A stretch of 64,000 nt of DNA from Gamarada debralockiae (GCA_002803225.1 NXFV01000284.1:1-64000), one strand, 5' to 3'; positions 22,207 to 33,981 are shown, numbered from the stretch's first letter. A program made the numbers and translations. The notes: a model not told the origin generated them from the letters alone.

Positions 22207-22837
22207 GGGACGGTTGCTTTTTATGAGGAAGGGAAATGGATTGGGATGAGACATGGTTGGGATAGATGGGTAGGAGAAATCTGGTGCATATAAACGACAT
22301 TCATTGGAACTTGACTTCACGACTTCGGTACATACTTGGACGAAATGATTAGATGTGCCGGAATCTGCGGCTTGGATATACCCAGAACCGTCATAATTAG
22401 ATATGATTCTTGATTTACCTGAACACAATACGACGACTGTTCAATTTACATCACGTTCTGAAGTCCCTGATATCTATGGCTACGAAGGCAACGAAAATAA
22501 TGTTTGACCTCCCATCCCTTTTTACCTTCCTCGACATGAAGGCCGAATCAGACCTTGCTCGAAAGTTCTTGTTAGAGCACTCTAGCATATTGACGGCACT
22601 AAAATGGTGTATATTATAATTATGAATGTTTACTCAAATCGTGCAATACGTGCCTTTTCACATCTGTATGTTAAGTCATCCCAAACCGATATGCTACACA
22701 TCACCAGACTCCCCGAACCCCAATGTGATCCCACCAACGAAAGAAAATCCCAAGTCCCTCCTCATAATGCACCCTTCTATTTCTCACAAAAGAATCATAC
22801 AAGCCAACACCATAATTAACCCCCCGTACCCATCCAC
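22207..22837. other. Intergenic, no gene seen
   Basis: AT-rich with short frames only. Confidence 0.5.
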
Positions 22838-23395
22838 TCAAGGCCCACATCTCAGCACCGTTAGCCGTACCTTGGCTGCGTGCTTGTCGCCGCCCCTCCT
22901 GGCGTTCCGATAGCAGAAGAGGCCTTCGAGTAACAATACCGGCGGAAGACGTGCAACTTGAGTGGGAGAAGATGCTGTTGGAGCCCCAGAAGAGGTACCA
23001 GCAGACTTGCTTGTCGCTGCAGCAGGAACTGGCAATACTTTTACAGTCGACACTCCTGTCTTTGAAGTTGCGGGAGAAGATGCCGCCCGAACTCCAGAAG
23101 GAACTCCACCAGGCTTATCATACCCGCAACAAGAACCGATGAGACCTGCTCAGTTGTCGTTCCCGCCTTCTGCGCCGCCTTGCTTTGGCCCATAGAAGCT
23201 GGCACCAAAGAAACTTCGCTCACGGGACAGTAAGTCGTATACATGTTCTCCGTCACAGTCGTGACTTTACCCCATAGAGCAATTCGTGATAGTTGGCGCG
23301 CAGCTTGTTATTACATATGTCTTCATCGCGTAGATGATGCTGATTATGTAATGCTCTGTTCCTGAAGTGATCTCCGAGGTAGAAGGCTCGGCTGA
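22838..23395 (-). pseudogene. Ser/Thr-rich cell-wall (GPI-type) protein remnant
   Basis: On the minus strand MKTYVITSCAPTITNCSMG is followed in a shifted frame by KVTTVTENMYTTYCPVSEVS. The pattern ITSCAPT.TNC...VTT.....YTTYCPVSE is a recurrent motif of fungal secreted, heavily glycosylated cell-wall proteins. A frameshift lies in the TATGGGGTAAAG near 23270, and a stop precedes a second Ser/Ala/Thr-rich stretch (STVKVLPVPAAATSKSAGTS, SGAPTASSPTQ). The N-terminal signal sequence is missing; the sequence upstream is the mariner relic at 23411. The C-terminal hydrophobic GPI signal is not evident. Two frames and a stop make function improbable. Confidence 0.6.
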
Positions 23396-23410
23396 AATAC
23401 GGCATACTGT

Positions 23411-23573
23411 CGTGTTGTCAGTTGACTGTTTGGGAGCGAAATATAGTGGAATTTTTAGAGCTAGTTTGATATCTAAGGAGCTGAAATTAAAAAGAGGGAA
23501 AGAGCTCTCTTATGCTACAGAAAGAAGTAAATACAGGCTATACCAGATTAGGCAATTCCAACCAACAGAGGAA
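23411..23573 (+). mobile_element. Second copy of the Tc1/mariner relic, without the hAT insert
   Basis: Homologous to 130-301 joined directly to 2080-2098: here aaatacaggctataccag is continuous with attaggcaattccaacca, showing the empty target site. One frame reads LKRGKELSYATE, similar to the start of fungal Tc1 transposases. Only the 5' part survives. Confidence 0.6.
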
Positions 23574-23871
23574 GAGCGTGGCGGCTGGGACGGCGGAGAT
23601 GTGTTTAGAGAAGGGCGAGTGGGTGGGGAAGACGGCTGTTATTCTGATTGAAGGGGGAAAAATTGATCGTTGGGTGCTGGAGATGATAATATAGATGTTG
23701 TATGAGGAGTTATCGGCGTTCTGGGCTTTAATAAGTAATAGACTTTGGTATTGCGCATTGATAATGTATACTTTCCGCGCAATTTGTAGTGGAATACAGC
23801 AATTTCATCAAATTTGATCCGAGTGTTGAAACCACCCAGTAGTAGTATCTGTTTGCGTGGATGGCGCTGAA
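23574..23871. other. Short spacer
   Basis: A 60-codon + frame ending at 23694 (GEWVGKTAVILIEGGKIDRW) looks mildly coding but is not recognisable. Confidence 0.35.
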
Positions 23872-26090
23872 TTACCGTGGAGCTTTCTCTCCCCTAGGCT
23901 TGATCCCCGTTCTCACAGCGCACTTTTGGCAAACGATATTTGGGCGACAACGGTCACAGCTTCCAGAAATTGTTTCTAGTATGCGAACGGTTCTCAGGCG
24001 CTCTTCCCAAGCACCTTGGCCGTCTTTCCATTCAGTTAGCCACCTGGAAAGTGTTCTGGACAGCATGGCTGCTCGAATGCGGCATTCCCTATCCCCATCC
24101 TGAAGTATCTTGATTGTCGATCGCATACAGAGAAGACACCCTGCCTGGCATTTGCGTTTGCGGTAACCCTCTGCAAGTAACTTAGAAGCCAATGTAAATG
24201 CTTGAGTCGATAGGTTCCAGTGAAGCAGGATATCCATTGACTTTATGCTGTGGATGAGAGCGAGTGCCGTGCTTTCTGTCAGTTCTACCTTCTCGCAAAC
24301 GTAATAAGATGCATAAATAAAGAAGTGATCCACGGCAATGCGAGGGCTGGATCCACGTTCACAAATCTTGGTGGCCTGTTCCCGGACATTCTTGAGCTTC
24401 TCGAAGAGGGTTTCTTTGTGGAGGTACTGCTTATCCCAGTATTTGTAGTAGACAGACCACATATGAAGTATTGTCGCATTTTCGTCCCCAATCAGTTCAC
24501 TCAATCTCTTAAGTGTCTTGAAATATCCGATGCGGAGTGTATCCTTGAAATCTTCTAGCGAAACCTGGCTTAGTAAACTCACGAGCAGAGTTAGGGGATG
24601 CTGTTCTCCTTGGTACACAGGGAACAACTCTTGAAGCTTCATGAAAAAGCGCTTCCGGGCTTCGAAGTGTGGATAAGTGCCGTCGACACCGCGTAGCTGG
24701 AGACAAATACGCCAGAACTTCACCACGATCGAAGGGTCCCGGAACTTCGCTACTTGCTCGAGTCCTTTGAGAAAGTGATCCAGCGATACTCGAGCCTTGC
24801 CGGGTGATCCGGATTGAATGAGAACTGAGACTCCATAGCATCGGTCCGATAACATTTGCCATGTGTCCATCTGGTTTGCAGTATTACTCCTCGGGTTAAT
24901 GAATGCGAAGACATCTGTGGTCCAGCCTTGACTTCTGGGGTCAAACATTCCGCTGAGGTAATTGTCCATCCAGACCAGTATCTTTTCTTGGATTTTATAT
25001 CGTTTTGGGGCTAATTGTTCTCCCAACTTGGTTCCGATAGAGAAATCTTCCAGGGACATGATGTCCCCAACTACAGCCAATGGTTTCTTTTGAGGCACAC
25101 CGCGCGCTCTCTTTCGCCCAGGTCGTCGACAGCCCGTGTTTTTGGAAACGCGATCGTAGTGGAATCGATCCTTGTACATTTTCATTCTATAAACATTTCA
25201 GCGAATTTGTATGAAATCGATTGATACGCAGGTACCCTAAGTACTCTTTGGTTGGGATTATTCTCGGGGAAACTGAGCACTGAGTAGGGTCGGGAGGTAG
25301 CAATAACTAGAAAGACGCCAGATCCCTCAACTGATTTGGAACAAAAGGTTAAAAGGCTCACGATGCTCGAAATTGATACAAAATTTCCATGACTTCCATC
25401 ACTAGCCGCAATTGGCAGCTTCTGTATAAGCCTTCAATTGTTGACGCCCATTCCTCCCATTTTTCCTTTGGTGGTGATACCATTTTGGGAGCACGCACAG
25501 ACGTCGTCTTTCGACGACGGGGAGGTTGCTGCAGCAGGGAAGCATACTGAACTCTCTTTGGATGATGAGTTTCGACAAAAGGGCTACCGCCATAGGAAAA
25601 GGCTGGAGTAATCGCGATTGGAGTTTGTGTGCAGGATAGGACAACCTGCCCGGAGCGCTCGATGCGACAGTCCATGTCTCCGAGATCAGTGTCAGAGCAG
25701 TTGCTAGCAGAAGAGAAGTAATGAATAGGAACACTGGCTGACCTCGGTAATTCTTGGGGTGGAATTTTGCCACGGAGAAAAAAACGAGGCAGTCTCTCTT
25801 CATCGCGATCAGGAGAGATGGTTGCGGGTTCGATGGCATGTCCATTAAAGAGCCTTGATCTCAGCCAATGATTGTCGGGTGCTCTGAATATCCAATCTGT
25901 CGATTAGAAGGACCCAGCAACTGACCGCATACCGGCGAACATCGAGATTGGACAAGAGACTAAAGTTCCTCACAACCTCCCTGCCGTCACTGCAGCAGTG
26001 AACCAATCGATGAGACATACGTGGGACAGTACCACTTGCAAGCCACAACGGACCCCACCAGCATCGAACTTTAGTCCCCGAGCTCGCCAT
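23872..26090 (-). CDS. Clr5-domain protein
   Basis: Exons 26090-26021, 25896-25362 and 25186-23872 give 639 residues. The intron at 25361-25187 splits the Clr5 domain (about residues 167-217): PPKEKWEEWASTIEGLYR and VMEVMEILYQF precede it, MKMYKDRFHYDRVSKN follows. This matches the domain's usual order (W..Y...I..LY......L..VM..M......F.ASE+.YK.R...W...KN). Intron 26020-25897 (GTATGT...CTAATCGACAG) joins a 23-residue first exon to HWIFRAPDNHWLRSRLF, which fits the N-terminal style of these proteins; this first exon is the least certain part. The long C-terminus is helical with several Cys near the end. Clr5 proteins are common in Pezizomycotina, often of unknown role and possibly DNA binding by their homology to the centromere/heterochromatin factor Clr5. 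Divergent from the GTPase gene. Confidence 0.8.
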
Positions 26091-26537
26091 TAGACCATTT
26101 TCATAAGCCTTATCTGCATGAAACGTAGTACTTTAGTGTTCTCCAATGAGTAGTGCTGTTGATTTGCGATATGCAGGCGCAACGACGAAGAGCTATCAAA
26201 CTGGGCGATCCCGAATCCTTGCACGGTGTCAAGGCCACAGGCTGGCTGCTGAAGCAGAATTGAGGAGCCAGAAGTATGATCTCTCCCAATAATTCATGTG
26301 AAGGAATCCATTCGCGAAAGAAAGTAAGGAATTGGATCGAGGTCTCTTCTGGCCTCCAGATATAAGTAGCACTCATCTTCCCCTCAATCTCTGACACTCT
26401 GACTTGCCTCATCCTCACTTTTCAGATCATTACCAATTTCCGTCCGAAGCACCAGCCTCGAAGATTCCTATATTTGTTTTGATCTTCAGATCCCTCTGTG
26501 AACTCTTGTCACTACGCTATCCCCACTTGCTTGCATC
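26091..26537. promoter_or_regulatory. Shared divergent upstream region
   Basis: 447 bp separate the start codons of the Clr5-domain gene (minus) and the GTPase gene (plus). No coding frame in it is convincing (a 102-codon minus frame at 26110-26418 lacks any family). A bidirectional promoter is inferred from geometry only. Confidence 0.4.
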
Positions 26538-28105
26538 ATGGTCACTACCACTTCAGAGCTGGCTATTGCTTATGATGGTCTAACCATTGCAAAGCCAAAG
26601 TTCCAAGGCCTTGAGTCGAATGTACTGTCCGACAAGGAGACTGCTGCGGGTCAGACGACACCGATCCCCAGCGGGAATGCCACAAGCTCTGATATTCATG
26701 AATCTGATGACGGTCTCCTTATTGAAGCGATGGGGGATGATGAAAATATATCCAATTTGCGATTCTGGTCATACCAACACCTGAAACGCCTGGTCGTCAA
26801 AGCCAAAGGCGCAGCATCTAAGCAAGTGGTGAAGTTTGTCAAGACATAGTATGTTGAAGTGGATTGTGAATTTCTTGGCAGATTTGGCTAACTTTGAGTA
26901 GTCTTGGGGGAACGAAGCTGATTTTTGTGGTCGGACAATCTGGAACCGGAAAGACAACAATGCCCAGGGAGCTGAGCGGGCTCGATCTGAAAGTTGGCGG
27001 GACTCTAGACTCAGGCAAGTTTATGGTCCACCTGAATATTCATGACAGCAGTGCTTTGAGAGACTAACTGAAATGCTCAGGTACTCTTCAATACCAAGTC
27101 TGCCCAGCCCTCATTGAAGGAGAGCAATATCTCTTTGTGGATACCGCCGGATTCGGGGCTGCAGACATGGACGACAGCGCAAACTTCGAGAATATTCTCA
27201 GTTGTCTGACAGCACTCGGCCCATTTGTCACGATCTCTGGCCTCATTTTCGTGTACGGGCCCATGGAGAATCGCTTCAAGGAATCAGATGTTAAGACGAT
27301 CCAGTGGGTTCAATGCTTCTGCGGACCAGACTTCTACCGGAATATCGTTATCGTAACAAACATGTGGGATCAATACAATGAAAAGCAGTTCAGGAAGCAA
27401 TGGGAGAAACTTGCTGACTTCACACGCAACGAGAACGTCAAGCAAATCTTAAGTCCACCGGAACGCTACCACGGAGGCCGCATTTACCATCACGGCCTCC
27501 CTGGAGGCGATGGAACGGCCGACTCAGGGACGTCCGTCTTGGACTATGAGGATGACAGCTCCAAGAGGGGAGACGAGCTCAGGAAGTTGATCCAGCGTAC
27601 ATACTCTGCGGCGGATTCGAAGCCTGTGACGCTTCAGGTCCTGCAAGAGATGAAGGATGGAACCCCTCAACAGGAGACGCAAGCGGCCAAGGCTCTGAAG
27701 GCCATACCGGTCCACACGAAGATAAACATCCGTGACCACCGTGCTATTGTTTGTACGACCGACAATAGTCAGCACACGACAACTCCTGGGATTCCAACTT
27801 CTTGGGTTCCAACCCATGAGGCTCCAACTCCTCTAGCTCCGAGACCACAGACACCAACCCCTCAGGCGCCGACTCCTGAGGCGACTGCCCCCAAACCCAA
27901 GGTGCCAAAAGCAGCAGAGAAGTCCCGCCAACAGGCTTCACCACAATCTTGGTTTGAAAGGGTCCTTGCTTGGTTTGAGATCGGCAAGCAAGCCTCGGTT
28001 TTCTTCAAAGAAGCCCGGCAGAGTGCTCGCACCAAAACCGAACCACCCGCCTGGAGCATTTGGGGCAGTCTTAGGGACTGGTGGGCTGGGGCACCACCTT
28101 CTTGA
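26538..28105 (+). CDS. P-loop GTPase (AIG1/septin-like GTPase fold)
   Basis: Exons 26538-26848, 26902-27014 and 27081-28105 give 482 residues. The second intron (27015-27080) has a GC donor (G|GCAAGT) with a GACTAAC branch site; the join reads TLDSG-TLQYQVCPALIEGE. Nucleotide-binding motifs: Walker A GQSGTGKT (115-122), G3 DTAGFG (162-167) and a G4-like TNMWD (234-238). The N-terminal ~100 residues are acidic and likely flexible; the C-terminus has a proline-rich run with APTP and PKP repeats, then an amphipathic WFERVLAWFEIGKQASVFF stretch that could contact membranes. Fungal proteins of this class are uncharacterised; animal and plant AIG1 GTPases act in immunity, but function here is inference. 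No signal peptide. Pairs divergently with the Clr5 gene. Confidence 0.82.
27015..27080 (+). other. GC-AG intron
   Basis: Donor GCAAGT at 27015, acceptor AAATGCTCAG at 27080, branch GACTAAC about 13 bases before the acceptor region. Alternative GT donors nearby leave the wrong frame. Confidence 0.8.
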
Positions 28106-29507
28106 TGGTACGTTGAAGACGGCAACAAGAATTGAGGGATCTGGTAGGTTTTCTGGGATGTTTAAGGCTGATTATGGAACGAATTTCGTATATTTCATTC
28201 GTTGATGCTTGAATGTTCGGTGGCGATCGCAGCTCCCTTTTGTTTCGAACTCTGTAAGGCCTGAGGACCTTGGGCTCACGAACTATCGTCTTCTACTAAA
28301 ACGTCAGACAAGACTAGTCACACTGTACGTCGACTTGAGTCACCCAGGTTTAAATAAGCAAGCCAGCAAGATGTCTGATGTTATCCTACGCATCGTAGAG
28401 AACCCTTCACAAAGGCTAGTGCTCGACAAACTCACACCTAACCTATTGGCAGAGCCTAGAAACAGGCCCTTGGAAGAAGTATTCCAGTCCGCCAATGATC
28501 TGGTTGACTCTCCCCGGCCGATGCGATAGTTGGCCCTTCATCTGATCAGGTGTACCCTCATAGCTAGTTGTCCCATGCCCAAGTCGCCATAAAGTCAGTA
28601 TAAAGTATCCGTCCGGACGATACTCCTAAAATCCTGCAGTGGCAATCTCCCAGTGCTAGAATGAAGAGCGGAGATCCATCAAATTTTACCACGGATTCCA
28701 GCGAGTATACACACTAATCAGCATCTCATAAGAAATCCGCTTACCCCTCCGAAGCTTGATCAGCAATTCAATAGGTATATGAAAGATCTATCTTCTTCCC
28801 AGGACACTGATTGGTCTGTACAACAGCAGTCAGGTCATAGTTGGGAAGTCCTTAACCCCCAAAGCTATTATTCCAGGACGATGATTGGCGTGCACAACCC
28901 CAATCTGGTGGTTGTGGAGGAGAATCTGCCGACTCCCAAGACGGCGACTTGCAGCAATCATGTCCAAGTGAGGCAGAAACTTCTGGCTGGAATTCGTTAA
29001 TCAGCTACTCTCCCCAAAACACACCTAGACTTACATCTACATCCTCAAGTCAATCTTATCATCCGAGCAATACTGACAGCAATATCCCTGCATGAGATCC
29101 CCGGTTTAGCGAACGCGAAGCCGAAAACCTCGGAATCTCTCCACCCGCATGCGGGCCATTCTGGAAATCTTTACTGAAGAGTTGTAGTCTTCCATTCGGG
29201 GACGTTGGTGCGCTCAAGATAACTTTTGGTGCGCTCAAGATAGCTTCCAAGAAGTTCATAGCCTTCTACCCGTAGTAAGCTTACCTAAAACCACAGGTTC
29301 GCAACTCCATAATCAAATAGGTAAAGCATATTGTTCGCTCGCCCCGCAAGAGGAAGCCTCGGTACGTCTCCCGCGGTCCATGGTAGTGCTCTCTAGTTTC
29401 CTTAAATCATCAGCCTTGCGCAATTGCACAAAGAGAACTTACTTCAACCATCGCTTTGTTTCTTTTCAACATATTCTCCACGAAGCCCCAAAGTGGAAAG
29501 CATCCCA
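28106..29507. other. Intergenic, unrecognised frames
   Basis: A 106-codon + frame at 28209-28529 (with MSDVILRIVENPSQRLVLDK) is somewhat coding-like but unrecognised. The rest has many stops. It contains the promoter of the esterase at 29508. Confidence 0.35.
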
Positions 29508-30632
29508 ATGGCTTCCAAATCTTTCGTCACGAGCCAGCCAGGCAAGCTCATTTTCACATTCTGGGCACTCTTCATCAACGCGGCACGTTTGCCCTTCTGG
29601 ATTGTGTACTTCATCCCGTCCTTCTTGCGCCAAAACCCAAAGTGGTCCTACAAACAAGCGCTCACCGTTCGCATCATGAAGGAATTCCTCGCATATATGT
29701 CAGTCATTGAAATCAGAACCCCGACGAAACTCGAACCAGGTAAGGAAGGTGACAAATTCGTCATCATCCAACCGGGCAAATCCGACAAGTACATCGGGGT
29801 CGTCGCTCATGACAAGGAAATTAAAGCCCAAGCTATCGGCGGAACTTGGTATCCGAGTCGTCCATCGTCTGCTTCTGCGGCCGGAAACATAGCTCTCCAT
29901 TTCCATGGCGGCGCATACGTTATTGGAGATGGACGAACTAGCGATGCCGGATTTGCTGCAAAGACCCTCATTGAGAACACCTCGGTCACACACGTCTTTG
30001 CGCCGCAATACCGACTTGCTTCAAATCCCGGAGGCCGGTTCCCAGCCTTCCTCCAAGATGCTATCACATCTTTCCTCTACCTCACCGAAACTCTCCACAT
30101 CCCAGCCGACAAACTCACAGTCTCTGGTGACAGTGCAGGAGGCCATCTCTGCCTCGCTCTCCTCCGTTATATTCACGACAACCCAGATGCGAGACTCCTT
30201 AGCCCAGCTTGCGCATGGCTATGGTCACCTTGGGTCAATCCGGGAGGTGCATTGGTACCGGGAAGCTGTGAACAGTCTCCACATGAACCGACCGACTACC
30301 TCAATGAGGGTTTCGGCGTATGGGGTGCAAGAGCTATCACACCCAGCAAAGCCAGCGGGATCACTCTGGAGCACCCTAACATTTGCATTCTAGGCAACGC
30401 ATTCCCTACGCACACTCCGCTGTACTTCTCCACTGGGGAGTGCGAAGTGCTGTACCATGACGATGTGAAGATGTATGAGGAGTTCAAGGCCGTGCAGGGA
30501 AACAAGGTGAAATTAGAGATTGAGAAAGTGGCGGTACATGATATCATCCTGGTTGGGCATGCTGTGGGTTTTGAGAAGGAGGCTGCGTTGGCGGCGAAGC
30601 GTGCGGGGGAGTTCCTGAAAACTTGTAGCTAA
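29508..30632 (+). CDS. Alpha/beta-hydrolase fold-3 esterase/lipase
   Basis: A single exon of 374 codons from MASKSFVTSQPGK. A hydrophobic N-terminal segment (FTFWALFINAARLPFWIVYF, about residues 16-36) suggests membrane anchoring or a signal anchor. The oxyanion-hole HGG (133-135, HFHGGAYV) and nucleophile elbow GDSAGG (Ser209) are those of the hormone-sensitive-lipase family. The acid STGECEVLYHDD and a C-terminal His (VHDIILVGH) follow in order. Length and layout match fungal esterases of ~370 residues acting on short acyl esters; substrate unknown. An upstream in-frame ATG 28 codons earlier is rejected because the extra residues are not like the family and lie close to the ~120 bp before the gene. 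Confidence 0.88.
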   Translation: MASKSFVTSQPGKLIFTFWALFINAARLPFWIVYFIPSFLRQNPKWSYKQALTVRIMKEFLAYMSVIEIRTPTKLEPGKEGDKFVIIQPGKSDKYIGVVAHDKEIKAQAIGGTWYPSRPSSASAAGNIALHFHGGAYVIGDGRTSDAGFAAKTLIENTSVTHVFAPQYRLASNPGGRFPAFLQDAITSFLYLTETLHIPADKLTVSGDSAGGHLCLALLRYIHDNPDARLLSPACAWLWSPWVNPGGALVPGSCEQSPHEPTDYLNEGFGVWGARAITPSKASGITLEHPNICILGNAFPTHTPLYFSTGECEVLYHDDVKMYEEFKAVQGNKVKLEIEKVAVHDIILVGHAVGFEKEAALAAKRAGEFLKTCS

Positions 30633-30911
30633 AGGTAGACATGGACGCGGGAAAAGGGCGTAAATAGGTAGGAATCTGAGACCAAATTTGGTCAATATCC
30701 CTCAGGAGCAGGCAACCTCTCGACCTTTATATGCACAATTTCTATTTCGATGAAGGGTCGTTCAAAGTTTTCAGAGGTATCGGGGAAAGAAGTTTCAGAG
30801 GCTTGCCCACCTGTAGTGCGTTTAGCAAATATGGGGTTGCGCTAACCAATATTTCGAGTGACAAGTCCTTCGACCTCCAACCCTCCTCCAAACGCAACAA
30901 CCAAGCCCAAA

Positions 30912-31790
30912 ATGCCCATCAAAGCCTTGACATTCAAAGGCGACAAGAAAGCCAAAAAGCGCAAGCGCGTAGATGTGGCCGACAAATTCGGGGACCCCTC
31001 CTCAACCTCCACATCCAAAGAGCTCACAGCTTCGAAACCAGAAGACGAAGCCCCCGCAGATGACGACAGCTGGGTGACGGCCGAAGCCACAAACGATGTC
31101 GTAGGACCCATAATCTTCGTTCTTCCATCAGATCCACCCACATGTATAGCATGCGATACGAATGGGAAGGTGTTTGCGAGTCCGCTGGAGAATATTGTGG
31201 ATGAGGATCCTGCAACGGCGGAACCGCATGATGTTAGGCAGGTTTGGGTCGCGAATAGAGTTGCGGGGACGGAGACGTTTAGTTTTAAGGGCCATCATGG
31301 GAGGTACGTTGTTGTTCGTGTGGTGTAGGGACGGGTGCTAATGAGGGGCAGGTACCTGAGTTGCGATAAGTTTGGCATTTTGTCTGCCAATACGGAGGCT
31401 GTGTCCCCTCTCGAATCCTTCCTCTCGATCCCTACCGCCGATACACCGGGCACATTTCAGATACAAACGTTAAGAGATACATACTTGAGCATCAAGCCTC
31501 CAACCAGCTTGAAAGCAACTGCACTGCCAGAGATTCGAGGTGATGCCGATGCTATTACATTCAATACAACGTTTAGAATACGGATGCAAGCGCGGTTTAA
31601 GCCTAAGTTAAAGGCGTCGAAGGAGGAGAAGGCCAGGGAGAAGATCAGCAAGAAGGAACTTGAAGCAGCTGTGGGTAGGAAATTAGAGGAAGGAGAGGTT
31701 AGGAAGCTAAAGAAGGCGAGGAGGGAAGGTGATTATCATGAGGCGTTATTGGACATTAAGGTCAAAAACAAGCATGACAAGTATAGTTGA
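30912..31790 (+). CDS. frg1: FRG1-like protein
   Basis: Exons 30912-31303 and 31352-31790 give 276 residues. A lysine-rich start (KGDKKAKKRKRVD, a likely nuclear/nucleolar localisation signal) is followed by an acidic linker and a beta-trefoil/fascin-like core: GHHGRYLSCDKFGILSANTE spans the splice junction, the family's signature (G..G+YL..D..G........A). A lysine-rich C-terminus (ASKEEKAREKISKKELEAAV) is typical. FRG1 proteins bind RNA and actin and associate with spliceosomes and nucleoli. The intron (GTACGT...GGCAG) is required for frame. The next gene on the same strand starts 456 bp downstream. Confidence 0.88.
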
Positions 31791-32246
31791 GCTGAGTCTG
31801 GGAGAGGGAGAAGACATTCAGGCACAGACCAACGAAGAAGGAAGACAACGTGCGGCCAGTAGATGCGAGTGCTACGAGCGTGATATTGAGTTCGTGGATC
31901 AGAGGAACACTTACCGCGCAAATCGGGGGCCTCTCAGCCGTGCACAAGGATAGATAAAGCTCTTAGATGTGAGCTAGATGTATACCCAGAAGACCATGAG
32001 CTGTGTGTTCTGCATCTGTGGACTTTGAAAATAGATCACGTGATATCAAAATCCTGACCTTAACATTAATCATGAATGTGGCTTTCATGAGACCTAAGGA
32101 TGTTATATTCGTGATAAATACTGATGAACACCGAATATCCGATCAAATTTGAAGGTTTTGTGTTCGGCCTCCATCGATATAAATTTGTAAAATTTCAAAA
32201 TCTCGAGCCAAAAATTTCGCAACCACAAAAGCTCACCATCCTCAAA

Positions 32247-33592
32247 ATGTACGCCCTCTCAACCACATCATCCTACCACCTCTCGGATCCCCCAGAGACA
32301 TACATCTACGACATAATCCCCGTATCCGGTGGCCTCGCAGCTATATCCTCGGATGACAGTCTCCGATTCTTTGATCCTACAAATTTGGATGCCGGTCCGG
32401 TCAATTCCGTTAGGAGGGTAAATGCGGATGTTACGTGTATGAAAGCTCTTGGCGGGGGGGATTTGGGAGAGGGTGCGATTGTTTGTACGGCTGGGAGAGA
32501 TGGAAGAGTGGCTATGATGGATCCGAGGACTAGTGCGAGGGTTGGTGAGGTTGCTTCTGGTGAGCGGCACTTTTTTCTATGTGAGACTCCGCTCAAGGTT
32601 TTGTGAGATGTCTATCTTCTCGTAGTTCGAGACCCAAGAAGATATGTTTTGCTGTGCTGTTTGATTCAAGTGAAGATGAGATCGGAGCTCGAAGGTGTGG
32701 TAGAGACTGTTGGAATTCTTTCCCTGCTTCAACTGACTCTGACTAGAGCAAAACGCACCAATTCTGTCCCTGGTATGTTCATACCCGTACGGTCTCGCAG
32801 CTGGAACGGAATTGACAAATCATCAAGCAACGGTATCGATCTGGTAAGTCGCTCCTCTATATAAGCTTCAAGCTGAGTCCTAACCTTCATAGGGATACAA
32901 GACAGTTCGACCAGCCGGTAGTTCAATATATCGAAAGTCACAGTGACGATATCACAGAGCTACAATTCCATCCCACCCAACTCCAAATCCTCCTCTCAGG
33001 CTCCACAGACGGGCTAGTAAATATCTATAACACCACTATCACAGACGAAGAAGAAGCCTTGTACCAAACCATCAACCATGGTCATTCGATCCACCACGCC
33101 AATTTCCTCGGTGACGTCGATATCTTTGCTCTGTCACATGACGAGAAATTCTCTATGTATGAGCTGGTGACGAATCCGGAGGAAGGGGTGGAAGAACCCC
33201 CTCCTATCCATTATGGGGATATGAGGGAGATGCTGGGTGGTGAGTATGTTGCCAATGTGCTGAGGAGACCGGACGGTGGTGCCGTGATTGGGGTTGGTAC
33301 TCATAGGTAAGTCAAATTTCTGGTACGTATGTGAGTGGAGACTGATGGGACCGTAGTCGAGAGAACTTCGATTTGATACAGCTCAAGAAGAATCCACCCT
33401 GGGTGTTTGTGCCGGAATCAAAAGTTACCTTGCCAGGGGCTCATGGGTCTGAAATTGTGCGGTCGTTCTGCTTTCTGGATTCGGTATGTTATCCATCTTA
33501 GGAATCTGAATCAATAACTAACGTATGAATAGCACAAGACAGTTTTGACCTGTGGAGAGGATGGACAGATAAAAGCTTGGAGAGGGGATTGA
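32247..33592 (+). CDS. wdr89: WD40-repeat protein, WDR89-like
   Basis: Exons 32247-32559, 32747-32843, 32893-33306, 33357-33483 and 33533-33592 give 336 residues. WD repeats are visible as LAAISSDDSLRFFDP, IVCTAGRDGRVAMMDPR, LAAGTELTNHQATVSIWDTR, ILLSGSTDGLVNIYN and the final VLTCGEDGQIKAW, the last repeat closing the propeller. The GTELTNHQA motif and the H-S-D-D-I-T-E-L-QFHP run that follows are characteristic of WDR89. All four introns have GT donors and restore the frame; the 187-bp first intron contains in-frame stops. Molecular role of WDR89 is poorly known. Tail-to-head with HRD3, 389 bp apart. Confidence 0.88.
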
Positions 33593-33981
33593 GTCCGCTC
33601 AAAATAGCTTTGCTGGTTTGGACAGTAGAAATGTGTAGGATACTGTAGAGTTACAATGAATTGTGAGGATCAAATAGTTTATTCCAAATGAATTGACTTC
33701 AATTTAAATCGACTTTCGAAATTTCATAGCATCTAGATGAAAAGTCGTTTGCCGAAGACAGAAGCAAATTCGTTTGTCCTATAGCTCGGATGAAGCTGTC
33801 GCGTGGCCCGATTTCGTGATTTCGTAAGCTGCAAAGAGGACAGCTTGGAACAACAATTAATCCCATCTTTCCCCACAACTTCCATCTTGACATGATCGCT
33901 TCTGGATATATGGGATCATGACCAAGTTATCAATTATTGCTTCTGGCACGAAGTAATTGATATTTCGCAAACCTTCACAGC
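33593..33981. other. Intergenic, HRD3 promoter region
   Basis: No gene. About 390 bp between WDR89 and HRD3. Confidence 0.5.

Noticed and set aside
23200..23320. Possible GPI anchor signal for the cell-wall fragment
   Set aside because: No C-terminal hydrophobic stretch is found in any frame.
25933..25942. ATG at 25942 as start of the Clr5 gene with a 36-bp intron
   Set aside because: The intron would be shorter than usual for fungi; a 124-bp intron with a GTATGT donor gives the same frame.
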